Positions 17,644-26,771 of a stretch of 64,000 nt of DNA are shown here, one piece after another. The stretch's first letter is position 1, and every line of letters begins with the position of its first letter. The notes beneath the pieces are model-generated. The model saw only the letters and a list, made by a program, of their open reading frames with translations, did no database searches and was not told the DNA's origin. A program made the position numbers and the translations under genes. Source of the DNA: Novispirillum itersonii (GTDB taxonomy: Bacteria; Pseudomonadota; Alphaproteobacteria; Rhodospirillales; Rhodospirillaceae); contig NZ_JACIIX010000001.1 in assembly GCF_014205675.1 (NCBI RefSeq), positions 234,989 to 298,988 of the forward strand, given 5' to 3'.

Positions 17644-18896
17644 ACGCCCCTGTCGCCGCCCCCCTGCTGAACCACCGCCCGTTTGATGTCGAGGCCGTCC
17701 GCCGTGACTTCCCGATCCTGTCGCGGACCGTGCATGGCAAGCCGCTGGCCTATCTCGACTCCGGGGCCTCGGCCCAGAAGCCGCAGATGGTGCTGGATGC
17801 GGTGATGCGGGCCTATTCGGAAGAATATGCCAACGTCCACCGGGGCGCTTACTGGCTGTCGGAGCGCGCCACCGCCAACTACGAGTCGGTGCGCGGCAAA
17901 ATCCGTGCCCGCCTGAATGCGGCGGATGAGCGGGAAATCGTGCTGACCCACGGCGCGACCGAAGCCTTCAACCTGATCGCCCAGACCTATGGCCGCACGG
18001 CTTTGCAGCCGGGCGATGAGATCATTATTTCGGCGCTGGAGCACCATTCCAACATCGTGCCGTGGCATATGCTGCGCGACGAGAAGGGACTGGTGCTGAA
18101 GATCGCCCCGATCCATGACGACGGGTCCTTCGACATGGCCGGGTTTGAGGCGTTGCTGACCGACCGCACCAGACTGGTGTCGGTGGCCCATGTCTCCAAC
18201 GTGCTGGGCACGGTGCTGCCGGTCGCCGAAATCACCGCCAAGGCGCATGCCGCCGGGGCGGTGGTGGTGATCGACGGCTGTCAGGGCGTGGTCCACCGCC
18301 CGGTGGACGTGCAGGCGATCGGCTGTGACTTTTACGTCTTTGCCCCGCACAAGCTGTATGCCCCGACCGGCATCGGCGTGCTGTACGGCAGGCTGGACAT
18401 GCTGGAGCGGATGCCGCCGTGGATGGGCGGCGGCGACATGATTTCCTCCGTCACTTACGAGAAAAGCGAATGGGCCGCCGTGCCCGCCAAGTTCGAGGCC
18501 GGGACCCCGCCGATCGTTTCCGCGATTGGTCTGGCGGCGGCGCTGGACTACCTCGCGCAGTTCGATGCCGGGGAGATCCACGCCCATGAAGAGGCGATGC
18601 TGGCCTACGCCATGGAGCGTCTGGCCGACATCGACGGCCTGACCGTCCATGGCACCGCCCCGGGCAAGAGCGGGATCATCTCCTTCTCCATGGCCTATGC
18701 CCATCCGCATGACATTGCCACCGTGCTGGACCGGCAGGGGGTCTGCGTCCGCGCCGGGCACCACTGCGCCCAGCCGCTGATGGAGCGCCTTGGCGTGCCC
18801 GCCACCGCCCGCGCCAGCTTTGGCATGTATACCAACACCGCCGACATTGACGCGCTGGTCAAGGCCCTGCGCAGCGTGCAGACGCTGTTCGGCTGA
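17640..18896 (+). CDS. sufS: Cysteine desulfurase SufS
   Basis: A 418-residue PLP enzyme (class V aminotransferase fold) that releases sulfur from cysteine as a persulfide for cluster assembly. The PLP lysine lies in VFAPHKLYAPTGIGVLYG and the catalytic cysteine in RAGHHCAQPLM, the group II (SufS/CsdA) arrangement. No sufE gene is in the operon; sulfur transfer may use a SufE or SufU encoded elsewhere. The start overlaps the sufD stop (ATGA); an upstream ATG at 17622 is less likely. Confidence 0.96.
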   Translation: MNAPVAAPLLNHRPFDVEAVRRDFPILSRTVHGKPLAYLDSGASAQKPQMVLDAVMRAYSEEYANVHRGAYWLSERATANYESVRGKIRARLNAADEREIVLTHGATEAFNLIAQTYGRTALQPGDEIIISALEHHSNIVPWHMLRDEKGLVLKIAPIHDDGSFDMAGFEALLTDRTRLVSVAHVSNVLGTVLPVAEITAKAHAAGAVVVIDGCQGVVHRPVDVQAIGCDFYVFAPHKLYAPTGIGVLYGRLDMLERMPPWMGGGDMISSVTYEKSEWAAVPAKFEAGTPPIVSAIGLAAALDYLAQFDAGEIHAHEEAMLAYAMERLADIDGLTVHGTAPGKSGIISFSMAYAHPHDIATVLDRQGVCVRAGHHCAQPLMERLGVPATARASFGMYTNTADIDALVKALRSVQTLFG

Positions 18897-18928
18897 CCGG
18901 CGACGAGAGTGAAGAGGCTCCCCCAACC

Positions 18929-19327
18929 ATGACGATGCGCCCCCCGATGTACGCTTACGAACCGCCGCCGCCCGCCGAAGAGATGGAAGCTGAAGCCGGA
19001 TCCCCGCTGGATCCCGGCCTGCCGATCGCGGCCGAAGAAGATATCGTGGCCGCCCTGCGGTCGGTCCACGATCCGGAAATCCCGGTCAACATCTACGACC
19101 TCGGCCTGATCTACGAAATGAAGATCGCCGAGAACGGTGATGTCGCCGTCACCATGACCCTGACTGCCCCGGCCTGCCCGGTGGCGGGGGAAATGCCGGA
19201 CGAAGTGGCCCATGCCGTTGCCCGCGTTGAGGGGGTTGGCCGGGTCCGCGTCTCGCTGACGTGGGAACCGCCGTGGACCCCGGAGCGGATGAGCGAAGTG
19301 GCCCGCGTCGCGCTGGACATGTTCTGA
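18929..19327 (+). CDS. sufT: SufT-type DUF59 protein
   Basis: A 132-residue protein with a DUF59 (MIP18-like) core: DPEIPVNIYDLGLIYE is the family hallmark, and the conserved TAPACPVAGEMPDEV holds the cysteine implicated in cluster handling. SufT assists maturation of Fe-S proteins under high demand. About 40 N-terminal residues are low-complexity (Pro/Glu-rich). It lies 32 bp after sufS and 14 bp before sufA. Confidence 0.92.
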   Translation: MTMRPPMYAYEPPPPAEEMEAEAGSPLDPGLPIAAEEDIVAALRSVHDPEIPVNIYDLGLIYEMKIAENGDVAVTMTLTAPACPVAGEMPDEVAHAVARVEGVGRVRVSLTWEPPWTPERMSEVARVALDMF

Positions 19328-19341
19328 GGAGGAACTCCGCC

Positions 19342-19752
19342 ATGGCAACCGCCTCTCCCCCCACCCCCACTCCCACCTCTCCGGCCAAGCCGGTGCGGCA
19401 GGCCCCGAAGATCCTGACCCTGACCGACGCCGCCGCCGACCGGGTGAAGGAGCTGATGGCAAAATCGGACAAACCGGTGGTCGGCCTGCGGGTCGGCGTC
19501 CGCACCCGGGGCTGTTCCGGCCTGTCCTATGTGGTGGAATACGCCGAGGAAAAGCTGCCGTTTGAAGATGCGGTGGAGGACAAGGGAGTCACCATCCTGA
19601 TCGACCCCGCCGCCTTCATGTACCTGCTGGGGGCGACCATGGATTACCGGGTCGATAAGTTCGCCGCCAGTTTCGTGTTTGAAAACCCCAACGAAACCGG
19701 CCGCTGCGGCTGTGGCGAAAGCTTCTCGGTCGATCCGACCGTCGAGGCCTGA
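19342..19752 (+). CDS. sufA: A-type Fe-S carrier SufA/IscA
   Basis: A 136-residue A-type carrier that receives clusters from the scaffold and delivers them to apoproteins. The three conserved cysteines are present: one in TRGCSGLSY and two in the C-terminal CGCGESF motif. A 30-residue Pro/Thr-rich N-terminal extension precedes the domain. GAGGAGGAA lies eleven bases before the chosen ATG at 19342. It is the last gene of the operon and is followed by a terminator. Confidence 0.94.
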   Translation: MATASPPTPTPTSPAKPVRQAPKILTLTDAAADRVKELMAKSDKPVVGLRVGVRTRGCSGLSYVVEYAEEKLPFEDAVEDKGVTILIDPAAFMYLLGATMDYRVDKFAASFVFENPNETGRCGCGESFSVDPTVEA

Positions 19753-19790
19753 TCCCCGGCAAAATCCGGCAGCGGTACGCCGCTATTGAT

Positions 19791-19832
19791 GCCCCCTGTT
19801 CCGCTGCGGTGGAACGGGGGGTTTTCTTTTTC
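19791..19832 (+). terminator. Terminator of the suf operon
   Basis: CCCCCTGTTCC pairs with GGAACGGGGGG (one G-U pair), loop of eight bases, then TTTTCTTTTT. The convergent response regulator gene ends within its last bases at 19831. Confidence 0.85.
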
Positions 19833-20436
19833 AGTCCGCCAGCAGCAGGGCCAGCCGGGCCAGCTCCGACACGCTGCCGACCCCCATTTTCTCCATCACC
19901 CGGGCGCGGTGGGTTTCCACGGTCCGCACCCCGATATCCAGCCGCAGGGCGACATGCTTGTTGGACAGCCCCTCGGCAATCAGCAGCATCACCTCCCGCT
20001 CCCGCGGGCTCAGGGCGGCGGCCCGCTGGCAGGCGTCGTCCTGCTCCTGCCGCTGGCGGCGGTCGCGGGCATCGCGTTCCATCGCCTCCCGTACCCGGTC
20101 AATCAGGCGGTCCTCGTCAAACGGCTTCTGAAGAAAATCCACCGCCCCGGCGCGGAAGGCGGTGACGGCGGCAGGCACATCGCCATGGCCGGTGATGATG
20201 ATCACCGGCAGGGTGATCCCCTGCCGGACCATTTCTTTCTGCAAGGTCAGGCCATCCATACCCGGCATGCGGATATCCAGCACCGCACAGCCCCGGTCCC
20301 CGGCCCCGACCACCGCCAGAAAGGCATCGGCGGACGGAAAGGTGCGGACCCGCAGCCCGGCCAGCTCAAGATGCAGGGCCAGCGCATCGCGGACCCCTTC
20401 ATCATCATCAACCACAAAAACGGTCGGTTCGCTCAT
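19831..20436 (-). CDS. FixJ/NarL-type response regulator
   Basis: A 201-residue regulator: receiver domain 1-120 with acidic pocket Asp10-12, phospho-acceptor Asp54, Thr82 and Lys104, then a LuxR-type helix-turn-helix (LSPREREVMLLIAEGLSNKHVALRLDIGVRTVETHRARVMEKM). The overall layout and the PSADAFL segment are typical of FixJ/TtrR/StyR regulators. Its start overlaps the kinase stop by four bases, so the two form a two-component pair. Two matching palindromes lie upstream of the kinase and are likely targets. Confidence 0.92.
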   Translation of the reverse strand: MSEPTVFVVDDDEGVRDALALHLELAGLRVRTFPSADAFLAVVGAGDRGCAVLDIRMPGMDGLTLQKEMVRQGITLPVIIITGHGDVPAAVTAFRAGAVDFLQKPFDEDRLIDRVREAMERDARDRRQRQEQDDACQRAAALSPREREVMLLIAEGLSNKHVALRLDIGVRTVETHRARVMEKMGVGSVSELARLALLLAD

Positions 20437-22118
20437 TCCCCGTCTCCTTCCCGGTCCTGTTCCGCGGCGGCCAGCGGCACGGTAAAGCGGAACGCGGTCC
20501 CCCCTTCCGGCAGCCGCTGGGCCGACAGGGTGCCGCCATGGGCATCAAGGATCGAGCGGGCAATCGACAGTCCCAGCCCCATTCCGGTGTCCTTGGTGGT
20601 GATGAACGGCGAAAACAGATGCCGCTCAACAATCTCCGACAGGCCCGGCCCACGGTCGCGGACCGTCACCGCCACACAGTCGGCGTCGATTCTGGCAGAG
20701 ACCATAATCTGCGGCCCCTTCACCCCGCCGGACACCACTCCGCCGGGGACCGAGCTGACCGCCTCCGCCGCATTGCGCAGCAGATTCAGCAGCACCTGCT
20801 GCAACTGGATGGCATCGCCCCGCACCGCCGGCAGCCCGGCAGGTACATCCGCTGCGGCGCTGACCTCCTTCTGCCGCAGCACCGGCCCGGCCAGATCCAG
20901 ACTGTCAGCGATCAGGTCCGCCACCTCCAGCCGGTCACGGCGGCTTTCCCCCTTGCGGACAAAGTCGCGCAGGCTGCGCATCACCCGGTCGGCCCGCTCC
21001 GCCTGCGCCACCGCCTTGTCCAGCGTTTCCGCCAGCTGGTCCGACACCCCATCCCGCCGGGCAATCTTGCGGGCGGCCCGGGTGTAGCTCATCGTCGCGG
21101 TCAACGGCTGGTTCAGCTCGTGGGCCAGCGCCGCCGTCATTTCCCCGGCTTCGGTCAGGCGGGAGGCATGGGCAAAATCGGTCTGGCGTTCCTGCACCCA
21201 GGCTTCCGACCGCCAGCGGTCGCTGACCACCGCTCCCAGAAGCTGGGCGGTGACGGTCAGGGCCAGCATCAGCATCTGGAAGTGCATCATGCGGTCGGCG
21301 TCCACCCCGACCCCCTGCATCGCCACCAGCAGGCCGGTCTGGGTGGCCAGCACCCCCAGCACCGCCCCCGGCAACCCGTGGCGGGAGGCAATCCACACCA
21401 GCGGCAGGAACAGGATGTAAAAATACTCATAGCGGTCCGACGACAGCGGCCCGAAATCCGCCCACAGGGCCAGCCCCACCGCCGCCGCCTGCGCCGCCGC
21501 CTCGGCGATCCGCCCCGGCGGCGGCCACCGCCAGTGCCGCGACAGCAGCAGGGCGGGCAGCCGCTTGCCCCACACCAGCAGGAACGGCGTGATCACGGCA
21601 ATCCCGATCACCTCGCCGGTCCAGTGACGCAGCAGCATCGTCGGAAACTGGCCCCACGGGAACAGGCCCAGCGCCGTGAACAGGCCGATGTACAGCGCGC
21701 CGACCACGGCGGCCGCCCCGGCCCCGACGCCCAGCAGGCGGGCCACATCTCCCCGCCGCGCCAGCCCCGGCCCGATCTGGAACCGGATCCGCAGAAACAG
21801 GGCCGCCCCGCCATAGACCGCCGCAATCACCGCATTGGACAGCAGGATCGCCCCCGGCCCGACCGGCATGCCGCGCACCAGCACATCCGCCAGCACCAGC
21901 GCCAGCCACACCGCCGGCAGCACCCGCGCCCCGGCCACCAGCACCACCGCCATCACCAGCCCGGACGGCGGATTCCACGGGGTGATGTTCAGGGGGGCCA
22001 CTTCGTTGAAAAAGCTGATCCAGTCGAGGAACAGATGGGCCAGCAGATAGGCCGCCGACAGCGCGGTCAGGCGCAGCGGGGTCAACGGAATCCGGACGGC
22101 GGGGACAGACATCATCAT
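20433..22118 (-). CDS. MASE1-type membrane sensor histidine kinase
   Basis: A 561-residue kinase. About 300 N-terminal residues form eight or more membrane helices with the MASE1 hallmark (NITPWNPPSGLVMAVVLVAGARVLP), followed by a FixL-like HisKA domain with H-box ALAHELNQPL and a HATPase domain with N-box NLLRNAAEA and G-boxes DRGPGLS and GMGLGLSIARSI. No PAS or haem domain, so this is not a classic FixL oxygen sensor; the signal is probably perceived in or near the membrane. Three consecutive ATGs (22118, 22115, 22112) make the exact start uncertain; GCGGGA is just upstream. The frame stays open far beyond 22118 but that is antisense to other genes. Confidence 0.9.
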   Translation of the reverse strand: MMMSVPAVRIPLTPLRLTALSAAYLLAHLFLDWISFFNEVAPLNITPWNPPSGLVMAVVLVAGARVLPAVWLALVLADVLVRGMPVGPGAILLSNAVIAAVYGGAALFLRIRFQIGPGLARRGDVARLLGVGAGAAAVVGALYIGLFTALGLFPWGQFPTMLLRHWTGEVIGIAVITPFLLVWGKRLPALLLSRHWRWPPPGRIAEAAAQAAAVGLALWADFGPLSSDRYEYFYILFLPLVWIASRHGLPGAVLGVLATQTGLLVAMQGVGVDADRMMHFQMLMLALTVTAQLLGAVVSDRWRSEAWVQERQTDFAHASRLTEAGEMTAALAHELNQPLTATMSYTRAARKIARRDGVSDQLAETLDKAVAQAERADRVMRSLRDFVRKGESRRDRLEVADLIADSLDLAGPVLRQKEVSAAADVPAGLPAVRGDAIQLQQVLLNLLRNAAEAVSSVPGGVVSGGVKGPQIMVSARIDADCVAVTVRDRGPGLSEIVERHLFSPFITTKDTGMGLGLSIARSILDAHGGTLSAQRLPEGGTAFRFTVPLAAAEQDREGDGE

Positions 22119-22163
22119 TCCCGCAGCATAGCACGCCGCAGCGGACAGACCAGTCCGGCCCCC

Positions 22164-22179
22164 TCCGTAAGGATACGGA
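22164..22179. promoter_or_regulatory. Palindrome A: TCCGTA-N4-TACGGA
   Basis: Perfect 6-bp arms (8 bp if the flanking CC/GG are counted) in the divergent region between the kinase and the universal stress gene. The same motif recurs 72 bp to the right, close to seven helical turns, which points to a regulator's operator rather than chance. Confidence 0.6.
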
Positions 22180-22235
22180 GGCCCGATCCAATTCATCAAC
22201 ACAACCATACAGTTAGCAAAACAGGCCCCGGACGG

Positions 22236-22251
22236 TCCGTATTCATGCGGA
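22236..22251. promoter_or_regulatory. Palindrome B: TCCGTA-N4-TGCGGA
   Basis: Same 16-bp design as palindrome A with one arm mismatch. It lies 75 bp upstream of the universal stress gene's ATG, a plausible activator position. Confidence 0.55.
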
Positions 22252-22325
22252 TGGCCGCCCGGCCCCGGTTCCCCCATCTTTGACAGCATCGGACTGTTCC
22301 CAGTCACCCCAGAAGAGGCCCGGAC

Positions 22326-23159
22326 ATGAAACGGATCCTGCTGGCCACCGATCTGGCCCCCCGCTCTGACCGCGCCATGGCGCGGGCGGTGCAGCTGTGC
22401 GCCCAGTTCGGGGCCACCCTGACCGCTCTCTACGCCATCCGCAGCGGTGTGGATAAGGGCATGCTGGATAATCTGCCGCCGCACCTTATCGAAGCGGAAA
22501 TCCGCCGCCATCTGGATCAGGTGCCCGGCGCGGCAGAGATCCCCGCCACCGCCGTTGCCGTGCGCGGCCCGGTTGAGGAGGCCGTCGCCGATCAGGCCGC
22601 CCTGACCGGGGCCGATCTGCTGGTGGTCGGCCACACCGGGCCGTCTGACGGCCCGTTTTCGGTGACCACGGTGGAGAAAATCAACATTGCCAGCCCGGTG
22701 CCGCTGCTGGCGGTCGGTGCCCGCCCCTTCGGCCGTTACGCCGGGGCGCTGGTGGCGGTGGACTTCACCCCGGCCTCGCGGGCCTCCGTGCTGGCGGCGA
22801 TGGCGCTGATTCCCGACGGCACCCTCGACCTGCTGCACGTCTGCGACCTGCCCGGGCTGGACCGCACCCAGCCGGTGGATGCCGAAACTCTGTCCGGCGA
22901 CTTTGACCGCCTTCTGCACGGCCTTCCCACCGGCCAGCATCTGATTACCCGCCTCGCCCTGTCCGGATCGCCGGTGCCGACCATCCTCAACACCGCCCGC
23001 ATCAGCGACCAGACGCAGGTGATCGTGATGGCCACCACCGCCCGCAGCGGCGTCGGCCGCGCCCTGCTGGGCAGCGTCGCCCATGATGTGGTCGAACGCG
23101 CCCCCGCCGATGCCCCGGCCCGTGACCTGCTTCTGGTCAAGGAATCCGCCCAGCCCTAA
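22326..23159 (+). CDS. Tandem universal stress protein
   Basis: A 277-residue protein with two UspA-type domains, the first about 1-137 and the second about 140-277. The first contains the nucleotide-loop-like LLVVGHTG, the second VIVMATTARSG plus LLGSVAHDVVERA, the typical C-terminal ATP-site helix. Such proteins bind ATP/AMP and support survival under starvation or anaerobiosis. Encoded 30 bp ahead of a KefB-like antiporter, probably as one operon, and likely regulated by the divergent two-component system through the palindromes between them. Confidence 0.88.
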   Translation: MKRILLATDLAPRSDRAMARAVQLCAQFGATLTALYAIRSGVDKGMLDNLPPHLIEAEIRRHLDQVPGAAEIPATAVAVRGPVEEAVADQAALTGADLLVVGHTGPSDGPFSVTTVEKINIASPVPLLAVGARPFGRYAGALVAVDFTPASRASVLAAMALIPDGTLDLLHVCDLPGLDRTQPVDAETLSGDFDRLLHGLPTGQHLITRLALSGSPVPTILNTARISDQTQVIVMATTARSGVGRALLGSVAHDVVERAPADAPARDLLLVKESAQP

Positions 23160-23189
23160 GCCTCTTCGCCCCCCCGGAGGACACCGCCG

Positions 23190-25079
23190 ATGCCCCATGC
23201 CACACCCCTGATCTCCACCATCGTCGCCGGGATCGTCCTGGCGTTCATCTTCGGGGCCATCGCCGCCCGGCTGCGGGTACCGCCGCTGGTGGGCTATCTG
23301 ATCGCCGGGATCATCGCCGGGCCGTTCACCCCCGGCTTTGTCGCCGACCAGACACTGGCCCCGCAGCTGGCGGAGATCGGGGTGATCCTGCTGATGTTCG
23401 GGGTCGGGCTGCATTTTTCGCTGAAAGATCTGCTGTCGGTGGCGCGGATCGCCATCCCCGGGGCCATTGCCCAGATTGCGGTGGCCACCATCCTCGGCCT
23501 GCTGCTGGCGATGGCGCTGGACTGGTCGGTGGCCTCCGGGCTGGTGTTCGGTCTGGCGCTGTCGGTGGCCAGTACGGTGGTGCTGCTGCGGGCGTTGCAG
23601 GACCGGCGGGAGATTGATACCCGGCGCGGGCGGATCGCCGTCGGCTGGCTGATTGTCGAGGATCTGGCCATGGTGCTGGCGCTGGTGCTGCTGCCGGCGC
23701 TGGCCAGCCTGACCGGCGGCGACGGCACCGTGGTGCCCCACGACTGGCTGACCGCCAGACTCAACCCCGGCATCCTCGGCGCCCTGCTGATCACCCTGCT
23801 GAAGGTGGCGGCCTTTGTGGCGGTGATGCTGATCGTCGGGCGGCGGGTGATTCCGTGGCTGTTGCAGGCGGTGGCCCGCCTCGGCTCGCGGGAGCTGTTC
23901 CGGCTGGCGGTGCTGGCAATTGCGCTGGGGGTGGCATTCGGGGCGGCCAAACTGTTCGGGGTGTCGCTGGCGCTGGGGGCCTTCTTCGCCGGGATGGTGC
24001 TGAGCGAATCCGATCTCAGCCACGAGGCGGCACAGGAATCCCTGCCGCTGCGCGATGCTTTCGCGGTGCTGTTCTTCGTGTCGGTCGGCATGCTGTTTGA
24101 TCCCGGCATCCTGCTGCGGGAGCCGCTGCCGCTGCTGGTCACCCTGTTCATCATTCTGGTCGGCAAGTCGATCGCCGCCTTCCTGATCGTGCGGGCCTTC
24201 GGCTACCCGATCCGCACCGCCCTGACCATCTCCGCCAGTCTGGCCCAGATCGGGGAGTTTTCCTTCATCCTGATCGAACTGGGGATCGGCCTTGATCTGG
24301 TGCCGGAACGGGCGCGCGGGCTGGTGCTGGCCGGGGCGATTGTCTCGATCCTGCTGAACCCGCTGATGTTTGCCATCGCCGACTGGGTGTTGCGCCGGGT
24401 CGAAAAGCCTGACGGCTCCGCCCCGGCAGACACCGGCACCGCCGAAACCCCGCCGTCGCCCGCCCCGGTTCCGGCCCAGACTGTGGCCCCGGCCATCGCC
24501 GCCGCCCCGGCAGGCCGCACCGCCGTACCCGGGGATGTCGACTGTGCCCCGCTGCCCTCCACCGCCGGGCTTTCGGCGGACCCCGAGGCCCCGCCGCAGG
24601 AAACCGGGCTGTCCGGGCATGTGGTGCTGGTCGGGCATGGCCGGGTCGGCAGTCTGGTCGCCCGCAGCCTGCGGGACCGCGACAGCGCCTTTCTGGTGAT
24701 CGAGGATATCGACACCACCGTCGATGACCTGCGTCAGGACGGGCTGGAGGTGATCGCCGGAAACGCCGCCAGGGCCGAGGTGCTGCGTGCCGCCAATCTG
24801 GGGGCCGCCCGCTGCATGGTGGTTGCCATCCCCAACGCGATTGAGGCCGGTCAGGTGGTGCGTCAGGCCCGGTTACTGAACCCGGACCTGCCGATCATTG
24901 CCCGCGCCCATTCCGATGCACAGGTGGAACATCTGCGCGGTCTGGGGGCGGATACGGTGATCATGGGCGAACGGGAAATCGCCCGGGGCATCTGCGGCCA
25001 TCTGTTTCCGCCGGTTCCGGCCCTGCCCGCCCCCCGGGTGATGGTGGCAGAGACCGGACCGCTGCCGGACGCCCCGTAA
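23190..25079 (+). CDS. CPA2 cation:proton antiporter with TrkA-N domain
   Basis: A 629-residue inner-membrane transporter of the KefB/YbaL type. Residues 1-395 contain about twelve hydrophobic helices with PPLVGYLIAGIIAGPF and LGAFFAGMVLSES, typical of CPA2. A low-complexity Pro/Ala linker (about 405-470) joins a cytosolic Rossmann domain of the TrkA-N type (HVVLVGHGRVGSLVARSL), which binds NAD(H) or glutathione adducts in relatives. It exchanges K+ or Na+ for H+, a role in stress defence. The linker is unusually long. Operon with the tandem universal stress gene. Confidence 0.9.
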   Translation: MPHATPLISTIVAGIVLAFIFGAIAARLRVPPLVGYLIAGIIAGPFTPGFVADQTLAPQLAEIGVILLMFGVGLHFSLKDLLSVARIAIPGAIAQIAVATILGLLLAMALDWSVASGLVFGLALSVASTVVLLRALQDRREIDTRRGRIAVGWLIVEDLAMVLALVLLPALASLTGGDGTVVPHDWLTARLNPGILGALLITLLKVAAFVAVMLIVGRRVIPWLLQAVARLGSRELFRLAVLAIALGVAFGAAKLFGVSLALGAFFAGMVLSESDLSHEAAQESLPLRDAFAVLFFVSVGMLFDPGILLREPLPLLVTLFIILVGKSIAAFLIVRAFGYPIRTALTISASLAQIGEFSFILIELGIGLDLVPERARGLVLAGAIVSILLNPLMFAIADWVLRRVEKPDGSAPADTGTAETPPSPAPVPAQTVAPAIAAAPAGRTAVPGDVDCAPLPSTAGLSADPEAPPQETGLSGHVVLVGHGRVGSLVARSLRDRDSAFLVIEDIDTTVDDLRQDGLEVIAGNAARAEVLRAANLGAARCMVVAIPNAIEAGQVVRQARLLNPDLPIIARAHSDAQVEHLRGLGADTVIMGEREIARGICGHLFPPVPALPAPRVMVAETGPLPDAP

Positions 25080-25109
25080 CCGGGGCAGAGACCGGGCGGT
25101 TCTTCAGGA

Positions 25110-26771
25110 TCAGGAAGACGCCCGGATCCGGATCAGGTCCACCTTCATCAGCCACACCAGCCCACGGGCCAGTGCCGCCTGACGTTCCGGCGGGGTCTCC
25201 GCCAGTACCGTCCCGACGGTCAGGGGACCGGCCCGCAGACGGGCGAACAGCGCGGCGGCCTCCGCCTCCGTCGGCGGCACCTGCGGGGCAATGGCGGCCA
25301 CCGTCAAGGCCCGCCGCTGCCGGAACGCCGCCAGCGGGTCCGGACCGGGGCCAAGGGTGACCAGAAGGTCATCCCGCAGCAGGCCCGACGGATACCCGGC
25401 GAACAGGGCGAACGGATCCAGCCGCAGCGGCGGGGCCTGCCGGGGCTTGTCCGCCGCCGCCCGCCGCCGCTCCGCCAGCGCCGCCCACAGGGCCTCGTAC
25501 TGGCCGATCACCGTTTTCCAGTCAAAGGTCTGCCGGGCCCGCTGCTGCCCGGCCTGCCCCATCCTCCGGCGCAGCTCCGGCGACAGCACCAGTGCCCGCA
25601 GGGCCTGCTCCACCGCCCCGGTATCCACCGCCGTACTCTGGCTGACGGTGCCGCAATACTGATCGTAACTGTCGAGGTCAAGGTCATGGCGCAGGGCGAT
25701 ATCCTCCCCCAGTCCGCCCGGCGGCATCAGGGTCGGCACCCGGATCCCGTCAACGCCATCGCGCACGGTGTCGCGGTAGCCGTCCCAGTCGGTCACCACC
25801 ACCGGCAGCCCGGCGGCCATCGCCTCCACCGGGGTCAGGCCGAAGGTTTCCTGCACATTATCGGACAGCGACACAAACACATCGGCAGCCGCCCACGCCG
25901 ACCGCAGGGTGTCCGGATTCCGCCCCTCCAGCGGCTGGCGGCGCACCCCCGGCATCAGGGTGGCGGCGGCCTGCGCGAAGCCGTTGACCTGCTTTTCGCC
26001 GCCATACCAACCGGCCTCAAGCAGATGCAGGGTCCGGCCCGGCGGCAGGGTCTCCGCCACCCGCTGCGCCGCCAGATACAGCGGCAGCGGGTTGGCCTTG
26101 CCGTGGAAGGACATCCGCCCGACAAACAGCAGGGCCACATCCGCCGGGGCAATCCCCAGCGCAGCCCGGGCCTGCGGGCGCAGCTCCGGCAGTCCGGCAT
26201 AGTCATCACAGTGTACCCCCAGCGGAATCACCGGAAGCTGCGGCACCACAAACCGGCTGGCCCCCAGCCGCTGATGCAGGTCCTGCCCCAGGGCCTCCAG
26301 CATCCGCTGCACCGTCGCCCGCACCACCGACGAGGTGCAGATCACCGCATCCCACGGCTCCAGCGGAGCGGTCAACAGCGACAGCGACAGCGCTTCCATC
26401 GCCCGCGCCGACGCCGTGGTGTGGGTCACCCCGCACAGGGACCAGCCCGCCCCGCCATCCAGACGCTGCCGGGTCCGGGCCAGCGCCGCCAGCACCGGGC
26501 CGGGGGTGAACAGGCAGCCGGGGCCGGACGGCGGGCGCAGGGCCTGCATCCGCTCCAGCGGCAGCCAGCCGACCGGGCGGTCCCCAAGATCCGCCGCCAC
26601 CAGCCCCAGCCCCTGCCGGGCCTCTTCCACGTTGCGGGCCGCCAGCAGCAGCGGCCCCTGCGACCACCGGGCCATGCCACGCAGGAAGCCGTATCCGGCG
26701 GCATGGCGGCCCTTCAGATCCTGCCGGGCGGTGATATAGCCATCGGGGGCATAATGGATTGCCGCTGTCAT
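25110..26771 (-). CDS. GT4-type glycosyltransferase with C-terminal extension
   Basis: A 553-residue glycosyltransferase of the GT-B fold. The nucleotide-sugar site is visible in the EXE-like region ETFGLTPVEAMAAGLPVVVTDWDGYRDTVRDG; LLFVGRMSFHGK marks the start of the second Rossmann domain. About 140 C-terminal residues beyond the usual GT4 length contain a Lys/Arg/Ala-rich linker and an extra helical module. The acceptor is unknown. The ATG at 26771 overlaps the aat stop by four bases, so it is translationally coupled to a leucyl/phenylalanyl-tRNA-protein transferase, an odd partner. Confidence 0.8.
   Translation of the reverse strand: MTAAIHYAPDGYITARQDLKGRHAAGYGFLRGMARWSQGPLLLAARNVEEARQGLGLVAADLGDRPVGWLPLERMQALRPPSGPGCLFTPGPVLAALARTRQRLDGGAGWSLCGVTHTTASARAMEALSLSLLTAPLEPWDAVICTSSVVRATVQRMLEALGQDLHQRLGASRFVVPQLPVIPLGVHCDDYAGLPELRPQARAALGIAPADVALLFVGRMSFHGKANPLPLYLAAQRVAETLPPGRTLHLLEAGWYGGEKQVNGFAQAAATLMPGVRRQPLEGRNPDTLRSAWAAADVFVSLSDNVQETFGLTPVEAMAAGLPVVVTDWDGYRDTVRDGVDGIRVPTLMPPGGLGEDIALRHDLDLDSYDQYCGTVSQSTAVDTGAVEQALRALVLSPELRRRMGQAGQQRARQTFDWKTVIGQYEALWAALAERRRAAADKPRQAPPLRLDPFALFAGYPSGLLRDDLLVTLGPGPDPLAAFRQRRALTVAAIAPQVPPTEAEAAALFARLRAGPLTVGTVLAETPPERQAALARGLVWLMKVDLIRIRASS

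Noticed and set aside
20433-24638. A 1401-codon minus-strand open frame
   Set aside because: Only the first part read leftward from 22118 is the histidine kinase. The stretch beyond is antisense to the universal stress and antiporter genes and has the composition of a GC-rich shadow.
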